Shown here piece after piece: positions 1-6,281 of a DNA stretch of 7,528 bases (the stretch's first letter is position 1; every line of letters begins with the position of its first letter). The stretch spans positions 1 to 7,528 of the forward strand of contig CAYZVS010000019.1 in assembly GCA_964482085.1 (NCBI GenBank). The letters run 5' to 3'. A program made the translations under genes and the position numbers. Source of the stretch: CAIXDN01 sp964482085 (GTDB lineage: Bacteria; Patescibacteriota; Patescibacteriia; 2-12-FULL-60-25). Under the pieces are notes generated by a model that saw only the letters and a list, made by a program, of their open reading frames with translations, was not told the DNA's origin and did not search any database.

Positions 1-36
1 AGTATCACAGTCGCGCCACTGGATTTTTTTCGTCCA

Positions 37-501
37 ATGGTGCGTCTGTTGTTCGAAATGGTGGAACCCCTCATGGCTTCGTCTTCGCTGGGTTCCTCAC
101 CGAAATTTACTGTAATATCGTCCGTTTGTACAACACCGCTATTTCGACGCGAGTCATTCCTCAGACAGAAATACGAGCAAGAACGGTTGTCAGCACGACA
201 AATTGCATTCCTCATTGGATGTTCTCATTCCGTGATAAACCGCGCCTTAATTCAGTTTGGGATAAAGAAGTTAGGTCAGCGATCTGGATGGGTTGAGTAT
301 GGATGGAAGTTCAAGCTAGGGAAACGAGTTAAGCATGTTCGCCAGCAAACTATTATCCAACAAATGAAGCGATGGCGATCCAAGGGATGGGCCTATGGAA
401 GAATCGCCGAGAGGCTAAACGTTCGTAAGATACCTGCTCCTGCTGGCGACATCTGGTACGGTTCGACAGTTGGTAAGATTACTAAGCGCCGAGAACCTTA
501 G
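37..501 (+). CDS. Recombinase-tail-like protein with two helix-turn-helix regions
   Basis: This is a small basic protein, probably DNA-binding. Counting from the ATG at 37, a first helix-turn-helix-like stretch lies at about residues 44-76 (LSARQIAFLIGCSHSVINRAL). A second region at about 103-150 (GWAYGRIAERLNVRKIPAP, then WYGSTVGKI) resembles the C-terminal part of large serine recombinases, where a 'rLN..gIP.p.g..W...tV..I' pattern is common. No catalytic resolvase domain is present. The reading frame is open to the left edge, so this could be the tail of a longer protein or a remnant. The start is uncertain: ATG 37 has no good ribosome site, whereas ATG 73 has GGTGGA seven bases upstream. 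The first 35 residues look low in information and may not be translated. The stop overlaps the end of the convergent DUF3800 gene. The DNA-binding role is inferred from motif appearance only; a free-standing regulator is an alternative. Confidence 0.6.
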   Translation: MVRLLFEMVEPLMASSSLGSSPKFTVISSVCTTPLFRRESFLRQKYEQERLSARQIAFLIGCSHSVINRALIQFGIKKLGQRSGWVEYGWKFKLGKRVKHVRQQTIIQQMKRWRSKGWAYGRIAERLNVRKIPAPAGDIWYGSTVGKITKRREP

Positions 502-1628
502 CTAAAAAAGATTCTCATTTTGGCTAGATCGTACCCGCTCGCTACATGGTGAAGAAACGCATTACTTTCTTGATCTGAATTACTAAGAAGTTGATTTATC
601 AACTTCACATTCGTCAAGCAAACTCCATCGAGCTGACCATGATCTCGCTCAATCCCAGAAACAGTAAGCTCTCTAAAGTATGTATGCATCTTTCCCAGAA
701 TGCCGACGACTATGTCAGCAATTTGAATGCCTTCTTCATCTCTTGAACACGAAAAGCGATATTTTCCTTTGAACTCTTTCTGAAAAATAACATCACTTAT
801 GAAATGGGGGACAATGCTAGGTTCTTCATCGAAGATGTGAATAGACTTATTAAATAGTCTTACACGGCTCTTATAGAAATTGCTGAAATCATTGATTAAT
901 ATCCTGGGAAGGTTGTCTTCAATAAAACTTAGAGAGTCCAGTTGCAAGGCATACTGAACGACTCCTTTGAGCATATAGTGGTTAAAGTGCTCCAACACCC
1001 CAGAACTATTCTCGACTAATTCAATAAGGTCTCGAATAAATAAATTCCGATTGCCTGCCGTTAAATTCGGATAATCATACCTATCAAATATGGTCACCGT
1101 CAGTGACAGATTGCATTTCAATACTTCGTACAGATCGAATTTCAGAATCTGCTGATTTGCGGTCATCGACGGATCGCTGATTCCAGATAGAATTGAATCA
1201 ATAATATCCACAATCGACCAGTAAAATGGATCAAGGTGGTGATAGTGAACTATCGATTTGCTCTCGAGTAGCCACTGGAGAAATAAAGCCAGTTTCTCCG
1301 ACTTCACAAGTTCTAGAAAGTCCCCTTGGGCGATATGCTTCAACTTTAGTTCAATGATATTTTTATGGAGTCTCAGGTCGGTTCGTAACTTGGAAAGGTC
1401 AAAGCCAACAGTTTTCTCTTTTTGGACGACTCCTCCGAGAATAAAGTCCTTTAGATCGACAACGTTGAGGCGTCCATCTCGGATATGGAGTTTTCTGATG
1501 TTATTGGTTTCATCGTAGTAAAAGGTATATTGCTCATCGACGTTTCTTAAGCCATGCATCGCAATTTCGGTGGAGCGCAGCTTTTCTAACTCTCTTGTTC
1601 GTTTTTCCTTTTCATTATCATCATGCAT
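498..1628 (-). CDS. DUF3800-family protein, possible RNase H-like nuclease and third gene of the IetAS-like operon
   Basis: This 376-residue protein has the two hallmarks of DUF3800. There is an N-terminal acidic strand, FYYDETNN (D39, E40), followed by FILGGVV at about 62-68, and a C-terminal IQIADIVVG (D305). A third acidic site, HIFDEE (D267, E268), lies between them. These spaced acidic residues on predicted strands suggest an RNase H-like metal-dependent fold. Nuclease activity for the family is a prediction, not something I can show. The middle (about 90-250) is long and helical, so the protein is larger than many DUF3800 members. There is no signal peptide or membrane segment, so it should be cytoplasmic. 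The first 20 residues are highly charged (EKEKRTRELEKLR). The start lies 10 bases after the protease stop with no strong ribosome site, which suggests coupled translation in one transcript. DUF3800 genes are often found in mobile and defence regions, so a role as effector or accessory of the upstream pair is inferred. Confidence 0.8.
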   Translation of the reverse strand: MHDDNEKEKRTRELEKLRSTEIAMHGLRNVDEQYTFYYDETNNIRKLHIRDGRLNVVDLKDFILGGVVQKEKTVGFDLSKLRTDLRLHKNIIELKLKHIAQGDFLELVKSEKLALFLQWLLESKSIVHYHHLDPFYWSIVDIIDSILSGISDPSMTANQQILKFDLYEVLKCNLSLTVTIFDRYDYPNLTAGNRNLFIRDLIELVENSSGVLEHFNHYMLKGVVQYALQLDSLSFIEDNLPRILINDFSNFYKSRVRLFNKSIHIFDEEPSIVPHFISDVIFQKEFKGKYRFSCSRDEEGIQIADIVVGILGKMHTYFRELTVSGIERDHGQLDGVCLTNVKLINQLLSNSDQESNAFLHHVASGYDLAKMRIFFS

Positions 1629-1638
1629 AGTCAGCTCA

Positions 1639-3900
1639 TCATCGAACCTTGATTTGCACTTGATTACTGATTTGCATTGGACTTGTAATCCATGCGTTTT
1701 GATTTATCGCCTGAATCCATTCTGAATATACTGGAGCCTTTTTATCGGGATCGCTTATCGTTAAAATCACACAGATCTTCTGAGCCTTATCCGTCTTAAA
1801 TTGACTTCTATGCATGACCTTAACGAAGAGTCGCCACATGTCTGCCTTTAAACCAGCTGCAATGCATCTCCTGTAGACCTTTACTGGAGACCATTTCATC
1901 CCATGCTCAATCTGTTTGATTTCGTAAAGCTCGGTGGCATCTTCTGGGTTTAGTGGTACAGCTTTGGTGTGCTTGTATTTACCATCCGCACCCTTGTTAT
2001 ATGTTCCAAGTGAGACCTCGACATTTGATCGGCAATATTCAGTTCCGAAGTTGGCATCAACAGGTGGGTCATACACTAAGGTTATATTGAACTCAGCTCG
2101 AGTTTTCCCGTCGATGAGTAATGACTGAGGAATCGGAATGATCCGATCCCAAACCAATCCCGGCTTAAGTTCAAATTCAAAAATAGAGGTGGCTTGATAA
2201 TCGTGGCAATCAACTATCTCCGAAATGATTCCAGGAATCCCGAAGCCGAAATAGTTTAAATCCTCCGCCTGTATATCACCGATCTTGAGGATTGCAGAAT
2301 GAATCAACATTGCCTTCAGCAAATTATTAGAAGCATCAGGATAGATGTAAGCCAAGTTCGCAAGCAGCGAGGATACAATTGGTGCAGCAAAACTAGTCCC
2401 AACATTCTCAGCTCTGTTGCCCAGCCCATCGAGGGATACTACTCCCGTCTGAAGAAACCCACGCTTCGCATCAATATTGCCACCGTAATGTGTAATTTCA
2501 GGTTTAGGAATGAAACTTGGACCAGGTCCTCTTCTGGAAAATGGAGAAGGTTCTTCTGACCGAGCAACTGATGTTGGTTTATGAGCATGAGCTATTGATC
2601 CGACGGTTAATGATCGAACTGAGTCGGCCGGGGGACCAACTCGATCAACGCCATTCAATTCTTGGGGAGGTCGAGTGCGCACTGGAAGACTTCGATAGTT
2701 TCCTGCTGCAACTACAAAAATTACTCCATGCTTATCCGCCATCTCATCCAAGAAAATACCTAGATCAGAAAACTTTGTCGTATCACATGCCTGATCGACA
2801 CCCAAAGATACATTCCAAATTCTTACTTCAGGGTACTTCGGCAAGACATCTTCGAGAGCGTCTTTAAATTCCCGCTCAGTGAGCCCTTGTCGAAATAATT
2901 TTACATCGATGATCTTACATGGAGCTTGAGGAAAACGAACATCTTGATGGTTCAAAGTGAACGCATCAATAATCATTCCTGCAACGAAGCTACCATGTTC
3001 GTAGTCATGCTGCGCATACTCGCCGGCATAATTGTGAGTTGCTACGATCCAGGGCTGAAGATTCTTTTCGTTAGGGTGCACTCCGGAGTCGATTACACCT
3101 ACTACGGGATACTGAAGATTGGCGATCGGCCTCGGAAGAAAATCGTCAGACACTTTTTCTAGCGGACTAGCCTTCATTTTTTCTAGATAGAGCTTTCCAG
3201 GAACATCAATGCTTTGAACACCAATGAATTTCGAAACCTTCTTTACATCTTCGAGACTCTTGAGCTTTGCCCTGTACAAGATCAGTGATTTACCATAGTA
3301 GACGGCCTCAACGGCATTAACTCCCAGTTGAGCCAAAAGAGATTTAAGCTCATTTACAAGTGCAGAGTTGTCCTCATCGCTGTCATGCTTGAACAGTTTG
3401 ATTTTAATGTAGCCATCGCTAGCGTGCATTTCTTTAGTGATTTGGCTGATTACTTCTTTCGGCAAAACATCTTCTTCAGTGAATGCCTGGAATTCTCCAA
3501 TTGCAGAAAGGTTTTTTTCCATTGTGGTAAACGGTGAGTTGGCCACAAGGCTGCTCAATTTTTTTAACTTTTCTTCAGTTACACTCAAATACAATTCACC
3601 GAAGTCACCTACACCGATGACACTGATGTCGGCTTTTTCCAGCAAATCGGTAGGTCGATGAGATTTAGCAAGAGCGTCTTCTCTAAGTATGAGCTTAATC
3701 ACTCCTGGTATATTTGGATTTTTCTTAAATGATTTCTCCAGAAAACTTTGAGCATCAACAAGCGTTTCGTGAAGCTCTTTCCTTACTTTAGGAGTGAATC
3801 CATTAAATAGTTTTTTACCGCCACCACCTCCTCTGGGAGGCGTCTTGAAATCTTGCTGAACGGGAGTAACTTTGAGAATGGGATTTTTTACTTGCGCCAT
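1639..3900 (-). CDS. ietS: Subtilisin-like serine protease (peptidase S8), IetS-like
   Basis: This is a 753-residue intracellular subtilase. The full catalytic set is visible: Asp271 in VVGVIDSGV, His302 in HGSFVAGM, the oxyanion-hole Asn401 in FVVAAGN, and the nucleophile Ser503 in GTSFAAP. The protease domain therefore spans about residues 262-560. Before it is a 260-residue N-terminal region with a glycine-rich stretch (RGGGGGKK, 23-30), which may be inhibitory or a partner-binding segment. After it is a C-terminal domain of about 190 residues, probably beta-rich. No signal peptide is present, so it is unlikely to be a secreted nutritional protease. The gene begins one base after the AAA+ ATPase stop, so the two are surely co-expressed. 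Gene order, sizes and the ATPase-S8 pairing match IetAS, where the protease was proposed as the toxin and the ATPase as its restraint. The target protein is unknown. The IetS assignment rests on architecture and context, not on an alignment. Confidence 0.9.
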   Translation of the reverse strand: MAQVKNPILKVTPVQQDFKTPPRGGGGGKKLFNGFTPKVRKELHETLVDAQSFLEKSFKKNPNIPGVIKLILREDALAKSHRPTDLLEKADISVIGVGDFGELYLSVTEEKLKKLSSLVANSPFTTMEKNLSAIGEFQAFTEEDVLPKEVISQITKEMHASDGYIKIKLFKHDSDEDNSALVNELKSLLAQLGVNAVEAVYYGKSLILYRAKLKSLEDVKKVSKFIGVQSIDVPGKLYLEKMKASPLEKVSDDFLPRPIANLQYPVVGVIDSGVHPNEKNLQPWIVATHNYAGEYAQHDYEHGSFVAGMIIDAFTLNHQDVRFPQAPCKIIDVKLFRQGLTEREFKDALEDVLPKYPEVRIWNVSLGVDQACDTTKFSDLGIFLDEMADKHGVIFVVAAGNYRSLPVRTRPPQELNGVDRVGPPADSVRSLTVGSIAHAHKPTSVARSEEPSPFSRRGPGPSFIPKPEITHYGGNIDAKRGFLQTGVVSLDGLGNRAENVGTSFAAPIVSSLLANLAYIYPDASNNLLKAMLIHSAILKIGDIQAEDLNYFGFGIPGIISEIVDCHDYQATSIFEFELKPGLVWDRIIPIPQSLLIDGKTRAEFNITLVYDPPVDANFGTEYCRSNVEVSLGTYNKGADGKYKHTKAVPLNPEDATELYEIKQIEHGMKWSPVKVYRRCIAAGLKADMWRLFVKVMHRSQFKTDKAQKICVILTISDPDKKAPVYSEWIQAINQNAWITSPMQISNQVQIKVR

Positions 3901-3901
3901 A

Positions 3902-5005
3902 TTATCTCAGCACGTTAGAGACAGTTGCTTTTGATATGCCGAACATATTGGCTATATTGTCTAGCGTAATGCTCTTCCCGTATTTTTCCCTGAGAAATTT
4001 TATTTTTTCGATCTGAGGCTTGTTCGCTAACTCTGTATAAAATTTCCTGAAAACAATCTCGCGAATCATTTGTCCTGGCTCAATCGCCACTTTCCCATCA
4101 AGTAATGTTTCCCTTTTCAACTCAGAGCAAATACTTCGAATGTCCGAGCCAGTTAGGGCTTCGGAAAGTTCTGCGTAACGTTTGCAATCCACATCCCGAG
4201 AAAAACCTAAAGTGTTCTGTCTAAATAGTTTGAACCTCAAATCTTCTGATGGAGGACCAATTCTAAGTTTGTAGCTGAATCTTCTCCAGACAGCACTATC
4301 AAGTAAATGGTCATGGTTTGTAGCCGCTATTAAAACGGTTCCACTGTCGAGATAATCTATATTTTGAAGCAAGCTAACTACGACTCGCTTCAACTCACCC
4401 AGCTCTTGTGAATCATCCCGAATTTTAGCAATTGCATCGAACTCGTCGAGAAACAGTACACATCTCTCGCGATCGGCAAAGCTAAATAGTGCTCGCAGAT
4501 TCTTTGCCGTACTACCTAGATAGGAAGAAATCACCGAATCTAATCGTGCTGTAACAAGTGGAAGATTGAGTTTTGCAGCGATGTACTTTGCAGTTTCGCT
4601 TTTGCCACAACCAGGAGGACCATATAGTAATAAAGATTGATCCAATTCCAATCCCTTGCTTTCCAACTCGCTCGAGTGCTTTATGTACTTGATGAATTTT
4701 TCAATCTTTTGGCTGACTTCTTCTTCATGAAAAACAGTCACCTCGTCATCGCTAAAATCTACTCTGCTAGCTAATGCCAATTTCGATTCACCATCGATAG
4801 GCAACGCATTTATATTAGTCCCTCGAGTTGTCGTAAGCTCCAAAGTCTTCGACTGAGATAGTAGCCCACGAATCTTTTTAGCGGCTGATGTCTCGCCTTC
4901 TTCTTCAAGTTTGGTAGCTAGTGATTTCGCAAACGCAACGACCTTGCTGTAATCCTGATTGATAGCTCCATCTAAAATTCTAAGGACTTCGAATAGGTGT
5001 TGCAT
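3902..5005 (-). CDS. ietA: AAA+ ATPase with C-terminal helix-turn-helix, IetA-like
   Basis: This 367-residue protein has a classical AAA+ core. It contains Walker A GPPGCGKS (129-136), Walker B VLFLDEFDAI with D187 and E188, sensor-1 Asn230 in AATN, paired arginines R241/R242 in WRRF as likely arginine fingers, and a sensor-2-like GSDIR (286-290). The N-terminal 90 residues are helical and lack a recognised domain. The last 25 residues (LDNIANMFGISKATVSNVL) form a convincing helix-turn-helix, so the protein may also bind DNA. It is the first gene of a three-gene operon with the S8 protease and a DUF3800 protein. In IetAS the ATPase is thought to control the protease, acting as antitoxin or as a phage sensor. 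ATG 5005 is well supported by GGAGAA five bases upstream on the minus strand. A group of 20-bp direct repeats starts 27 bases beyond that site. A general chaperone-like FtsH/Cdc48-type ATPase is less likely given the S8 partner. Confidence 0.9.
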   Translation of the reverse strand: MQHLFEVLRILDGAINQDYSKVVAFAKSLATKLEEEGETSAAKKIRGLLSQSKTLELTTTRGTNINALPIDGESKLALASRVDFSDDEVTVFHEEEVSQKIEKFIKYIKHSSELESKGLELDQSLLLYGPPGCGKSETAKYIAAKLNLPLVTARLDSVISSYLGSTAKNLRALFSFADRERCVLFLDEFDAIAKIRDDSQELGELKRVVVSLLQNIDYLDSGTVLIAATNHDHLLDSAVWRRFSYKLRIGPPSEDLRFKLFRQNTLGFSRDVDCKRYAELSEALTGSDIRSICSELKRETLLDGKVAIEPGQMIREIVFRKFYTELANKPQIEKIKFLREKYGKSITLDNIANMFGISKATVSNVLR

Positions 5006-5010
5006 AGATC

Positions 5011-5016
5011 TTCTCC
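5011..5016 (-). promoter_or_regulatory. Ribosome binding site of the IetA-like gene
   Basis: The minus strand reads GGAGAA, five bases before ATG 5005. It is the strongest Shine-Dalgarno site of the operon. The protease and DUF3800 genes have only weak sites and probably depend on translational coupling, so this site likely sets expression of all three. Confidence 0.7.
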
Positions 5017-5031
5017 AAGTATTCGAATTGA

Positions 5032-5059
5032 AGAATACCCGTTATTTTAAACAAATCAA
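5032..5059 (-). promoter_or_regulatory. Candidate sigma-70-like promoter of the ietAS-DUF3800 operon
   Basis: On the minus strand TTGATT (5054-5059) is followed after 16 bases by TATTCT (5032-5037). This would start transcription near 5025 and give a leader of about 20 bases before the start codon. The -35 lies inside the first of the 20-bp direct repeats, so a repeat-binding protein would compete with RNA polymerase. The match to consensus is moderate and the region is AT-rich, so chance matches are easy; other promoter placements cannot be excluded. Confidence 0.35.
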
Positions 5060-5100
5060 CGATATTTTGAACAAATGGCATATATTTTGAACTTTACGTC
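5043..5100. repeat. Tandem direct repeats, TATTTTRAAC units at 20-bp spacing
   Basis: TATTTTAAACAAAT begins at 5043, TATTTTGAACAAAT at 5063 and TATTTTGAACTTTA at 5083, exactly 20 bases apart, close to two helical turns. Weaker TATTTT units follow at 5101 and 5113 with shorter spacing, and TATTTTGAA recurs at 5155. They sit just upstream of the IetA-like gene and overlap its candidate promoter, in the manner of operator iterons. The binding protein is unknown; the helix-turn-helix at the end of the ATPase is a candidate. Part of the similarity could reflect AT-rich composition, but the constant spacing and the shared AACAAAT extension in two units argue for real repeats. Confidence 0.6.
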
Positions 5101-5142
5101 TATTTTATGGACTATTTTGTGGGTTACTGGCCCAAGTATCTG

Positions 5143-5156
5143 TAATTACGTAATTA
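5143..5156. promoter_or_regulatory. Perfect 14-bp palindrome, candidate operator
   Basis: TAATTACGTAATTA equals its own reverse complement over all 14 bases with no spacer. It lies in the divergent control region, 138 bases from the ATPase start and about 320 from the methyltransferase start. A dimeric repressor site is the simplest reading. No protein in the window can be assigned to it. Confidence 0.35.
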
Positions 5157-5170
5157 TTTTGAATCATCGC

Positions 5171-5183
5171 AAATCATTGATTT
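5171..5183. promoter_or_regulatory. Short palindrome AAATCA-T-TGATTT, candidate operator half-sites
   Basis: Two perfect 6-base arms flank one central base. The left arm region also repeats AATCATYG at 5162 and 5172, ten bases (one helical turn) apart. It is 14 bases from the neighbouring 14-bp palindrome. The AT-rich setting makes a chance occurrence possible. Confidence 0.22.
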
Positions 5184-5197
5184 TGTTGAATTTAATA

Positions 5198-5214
5198 TTA
5201 CTGTTAAGCAGTAA
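5198..5214. other. Small inverted repeat (TTACTG / CAGTAA)
   Basis: Six-base arms surround a five-base loop (TTAAG). No run of T follows on the + strand that would make a convincing terminator. It could be a protein-binding dyad or nothing; it is recorded because it is one of several dyads clustered here. Confidence 0.18.
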
Positions 5215-5462
5215 ATTCCAGTTTGTCGCATTCTTCTCCCAGCACAAATGTCTATTGGATCTAACGTTTACTAGATTTATTTTGCAGCTCCGCTTATCTT
5301 CCCAGAATTCCTCCCATGAGCTTTTGCCTTCCATCTTCGAGACCTTCGTCATATTTTTGATACAGACTGATGGTTAGAATTCGCCTACTTTATCAGTTGT
5401 TTTAAAGGCTTACTCAAGAAATCTGGCTATGTACCGAAACGATACTCAGAAGAGTGTCACCT

Positions 5463-5468
5463 AGGGAG
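5463..5468 (+). promoter_or_regulatory. Ribosome binding site deciding the first methyltransferase start
   Basis: AGGGAG lies six bases before ATG 5475. An in-frame GTG at 5454 precedes the site and would place it inside the coding region, so ATG 5475 is the preferred start. Confidence 0.6.
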
Positions 5469-5474
5469 AGCGCC

Positions 5475-6281
5475 ATGAGTAACGTCGTTAGTTTAGACAA
5501 TTTATTCCACCGAAGTAGAGCTCGAATTAAGGATTTAGGAGAGGTCTTCACCCCTGAGTCGTACGTCGAAGATATGCTCGTTCTGCTCAACAAAGATAAA
5601 CGAGGAATGTGGGCCGATGAAGATACTTCATTTTTCGAACCTAGCTGCGGCCACGGAAATATTGCACTTCCAATTTATAAAAAAAGAATTGAAGCCATCT
5701 ATAAAAAAGCCGCTTCAAGTAGAACTCGTGAACCAGCCTACTATGCTGTAGCAAATGCCATCAATACACTTTGGGCAATTGATGTAGATACAAAAAATAT
5801 AAATCAATGTCGGAATAGAATTCTCGTGGCCACGTTTGAGTTCTTAAAGGAAAAACTTAATCTTGCTTCTGAATATTCGATTTTAAGTGATCGACAAGAA
5901 TTCGTGGCTCACCTTCTGTGCGCCATTAACTGGCACATTGATGAGAATGAAACTCTGTCCGCACTTAGTGACATTGATGAAGCGCAATTCAAAGCGAGGC
6001 AAACTAAGTCCGGAGCGAAATGGTTTTCCCAAAATGGACATCGCCCAATTGATTTCGAGCTCACATGGATAAATTACTTCCAAAATTGCAAAAGTGAAAA
6101 GTCTGTCCCCTTAGACNNNNNNNNNNTAGACTACGAACGTGCGATTCGCTTTGTTAAAAATATTACCTCTGGAAATTCGAAAGGATATAACGACTTCGAA
6201 TTTGCTAAATGTCTATTTGCCATAGAAAAACCAATCACCAAAGCGCTCAAAAGAAGTAGAGATTTAGGTCTCGGTGCTTAA
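5475..6281 (+). CDS. N6-adenine DNA methyltransferase-like protein, SAM-binding part without a visible NPPY motif
   Basis: The translation is 268 residues including four unknown ones at the assembly gap. It begins with GEVFTP (22-27), the motif X region of gamma-type adenine methyltransferases. This is followed by motif I FEPSCGHGN (54-62), which binds S-adenosylmethionine, and a motif II-like AIDVD (101-105) ahead of INQCRNRIL. This layout matches short 'LGEVFTP' methylase proteins of restriction-modification systems. No NPPY/DPPY catalytic motif is visible in the readable residues, so the protein may not methylate alone. The stop codon abuts the start of the next gene (TAAATG), so the two are co-translated and may act together. 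ATG 5475 is chosen for its AGGGAG site; GTG 5454 would add seven residues. Ten Ns interrupt the gene at 6117-6126, but the frame continues across them. The DNA target is unknown. Confidence 0.8.
   Translation: MSNVVSLDNLFHRSRARIKDLGEVFTPESYVEDMLVLLNKDKRGMWADEDTSFFEPSCGHGNIALPIYKKRIEAIYKKAASSRTREPAYYAVANAINTLWAIDVDTKNINQCRNRILVATFEFLKEKLNLASEYSILSDRQEFVAHLLCAINWHIDENETLSALSDIDEAQFKARQTKSGAKWFSQNGHRPIDFELTWINYFQNCKSEKSVPLDXXXXDYERAIRFVKNITSGNSKGYNDFEFAKCLFAIEKPITKALKRSRDLGLGA
6117..6126. other. Assembly gap (10 N) inside the first methyltransferase gene
   Basis: Ten Ns join two contigs. The five bases before (TAGAC, 6112-6116) and after (TAGAC, 6127-6131) are identical, suggesting that the contig ends overlap. 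Removing one copy plus the Ns deletes 15 bases and keeps the frame, reading Pro-Leu-Asp-Tyr-Glu. True missing sequence cannot be excluded. Confidence 0.95.

Larger units (their letters stand above)
5006..5474. other. Divergent AT-rich intergenic control region
   Basis: About 470 bases separate the minus-strand ATPase operon from the plus-strand methyltransferase pair. The half nearer the ATPase gene (5030-5215) is dense in repeats and palindromes. The half nearer the methyltransferase (5215-5460) shows no clear repeats and no promoter I would trust; TAGAAT at about 5375 lacks a good -35 at the usual distance. Short open frames on both strands have hydrophobic or Asn-rich, composition-driven translations and no recognisable domain. 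A small regulatory RNA cannot be excluded but nothing specific supports one. Confidence 0.55.

Noticed and set aside
51..70. GTTCGAAAT resembling a tRNA T-loop near the left edge
   Set aside because: No matching acceptor, anticodon or D arm can be folded around it, and it lies in an open coding frame.
503..520. Rho-independent terminator after the recombinase-like gene
   Set aside because: The dyad is only five base pairs with a 17-base loop and the following T run is four bases, which is too weak to call.
2517..2867. 116-residue + strand open frame opposite the protease gene
   Set aside because: It lies fully antisense to the catalytic domain of a well-supported protease and has no recognisable domain.
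5043..5120. CRISPR-like array from the regularly spaced repeats
   Set aside because: The units are only 10-14 bases at 20-base pitch and have no unique spacers of the usual length, so they fit operator repeats better.
5164..5334. Possible 56-residue minus-strand protein starting MEGKSSWEEFWEDKRS, with AAGG eight bases upstream, ahead of the ATPase gene
   Set aside because: The ribosome site is fair and the first half looks protein-like, but the second half is Asn-rich as expected from AT-rich DNA, it overlaps the palindromes, and no family is recognised. It deserves a homology check but is not supported enough to annotate.
5075..5377. Open frame of 100 residues on the + strand in the intergenic region
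   Set aside because: Its hydrophobic Leu/Ile/Phe-rich translation follows from T-rich sequence, its start lies inside the direct repeats, and there is no ribosome site.
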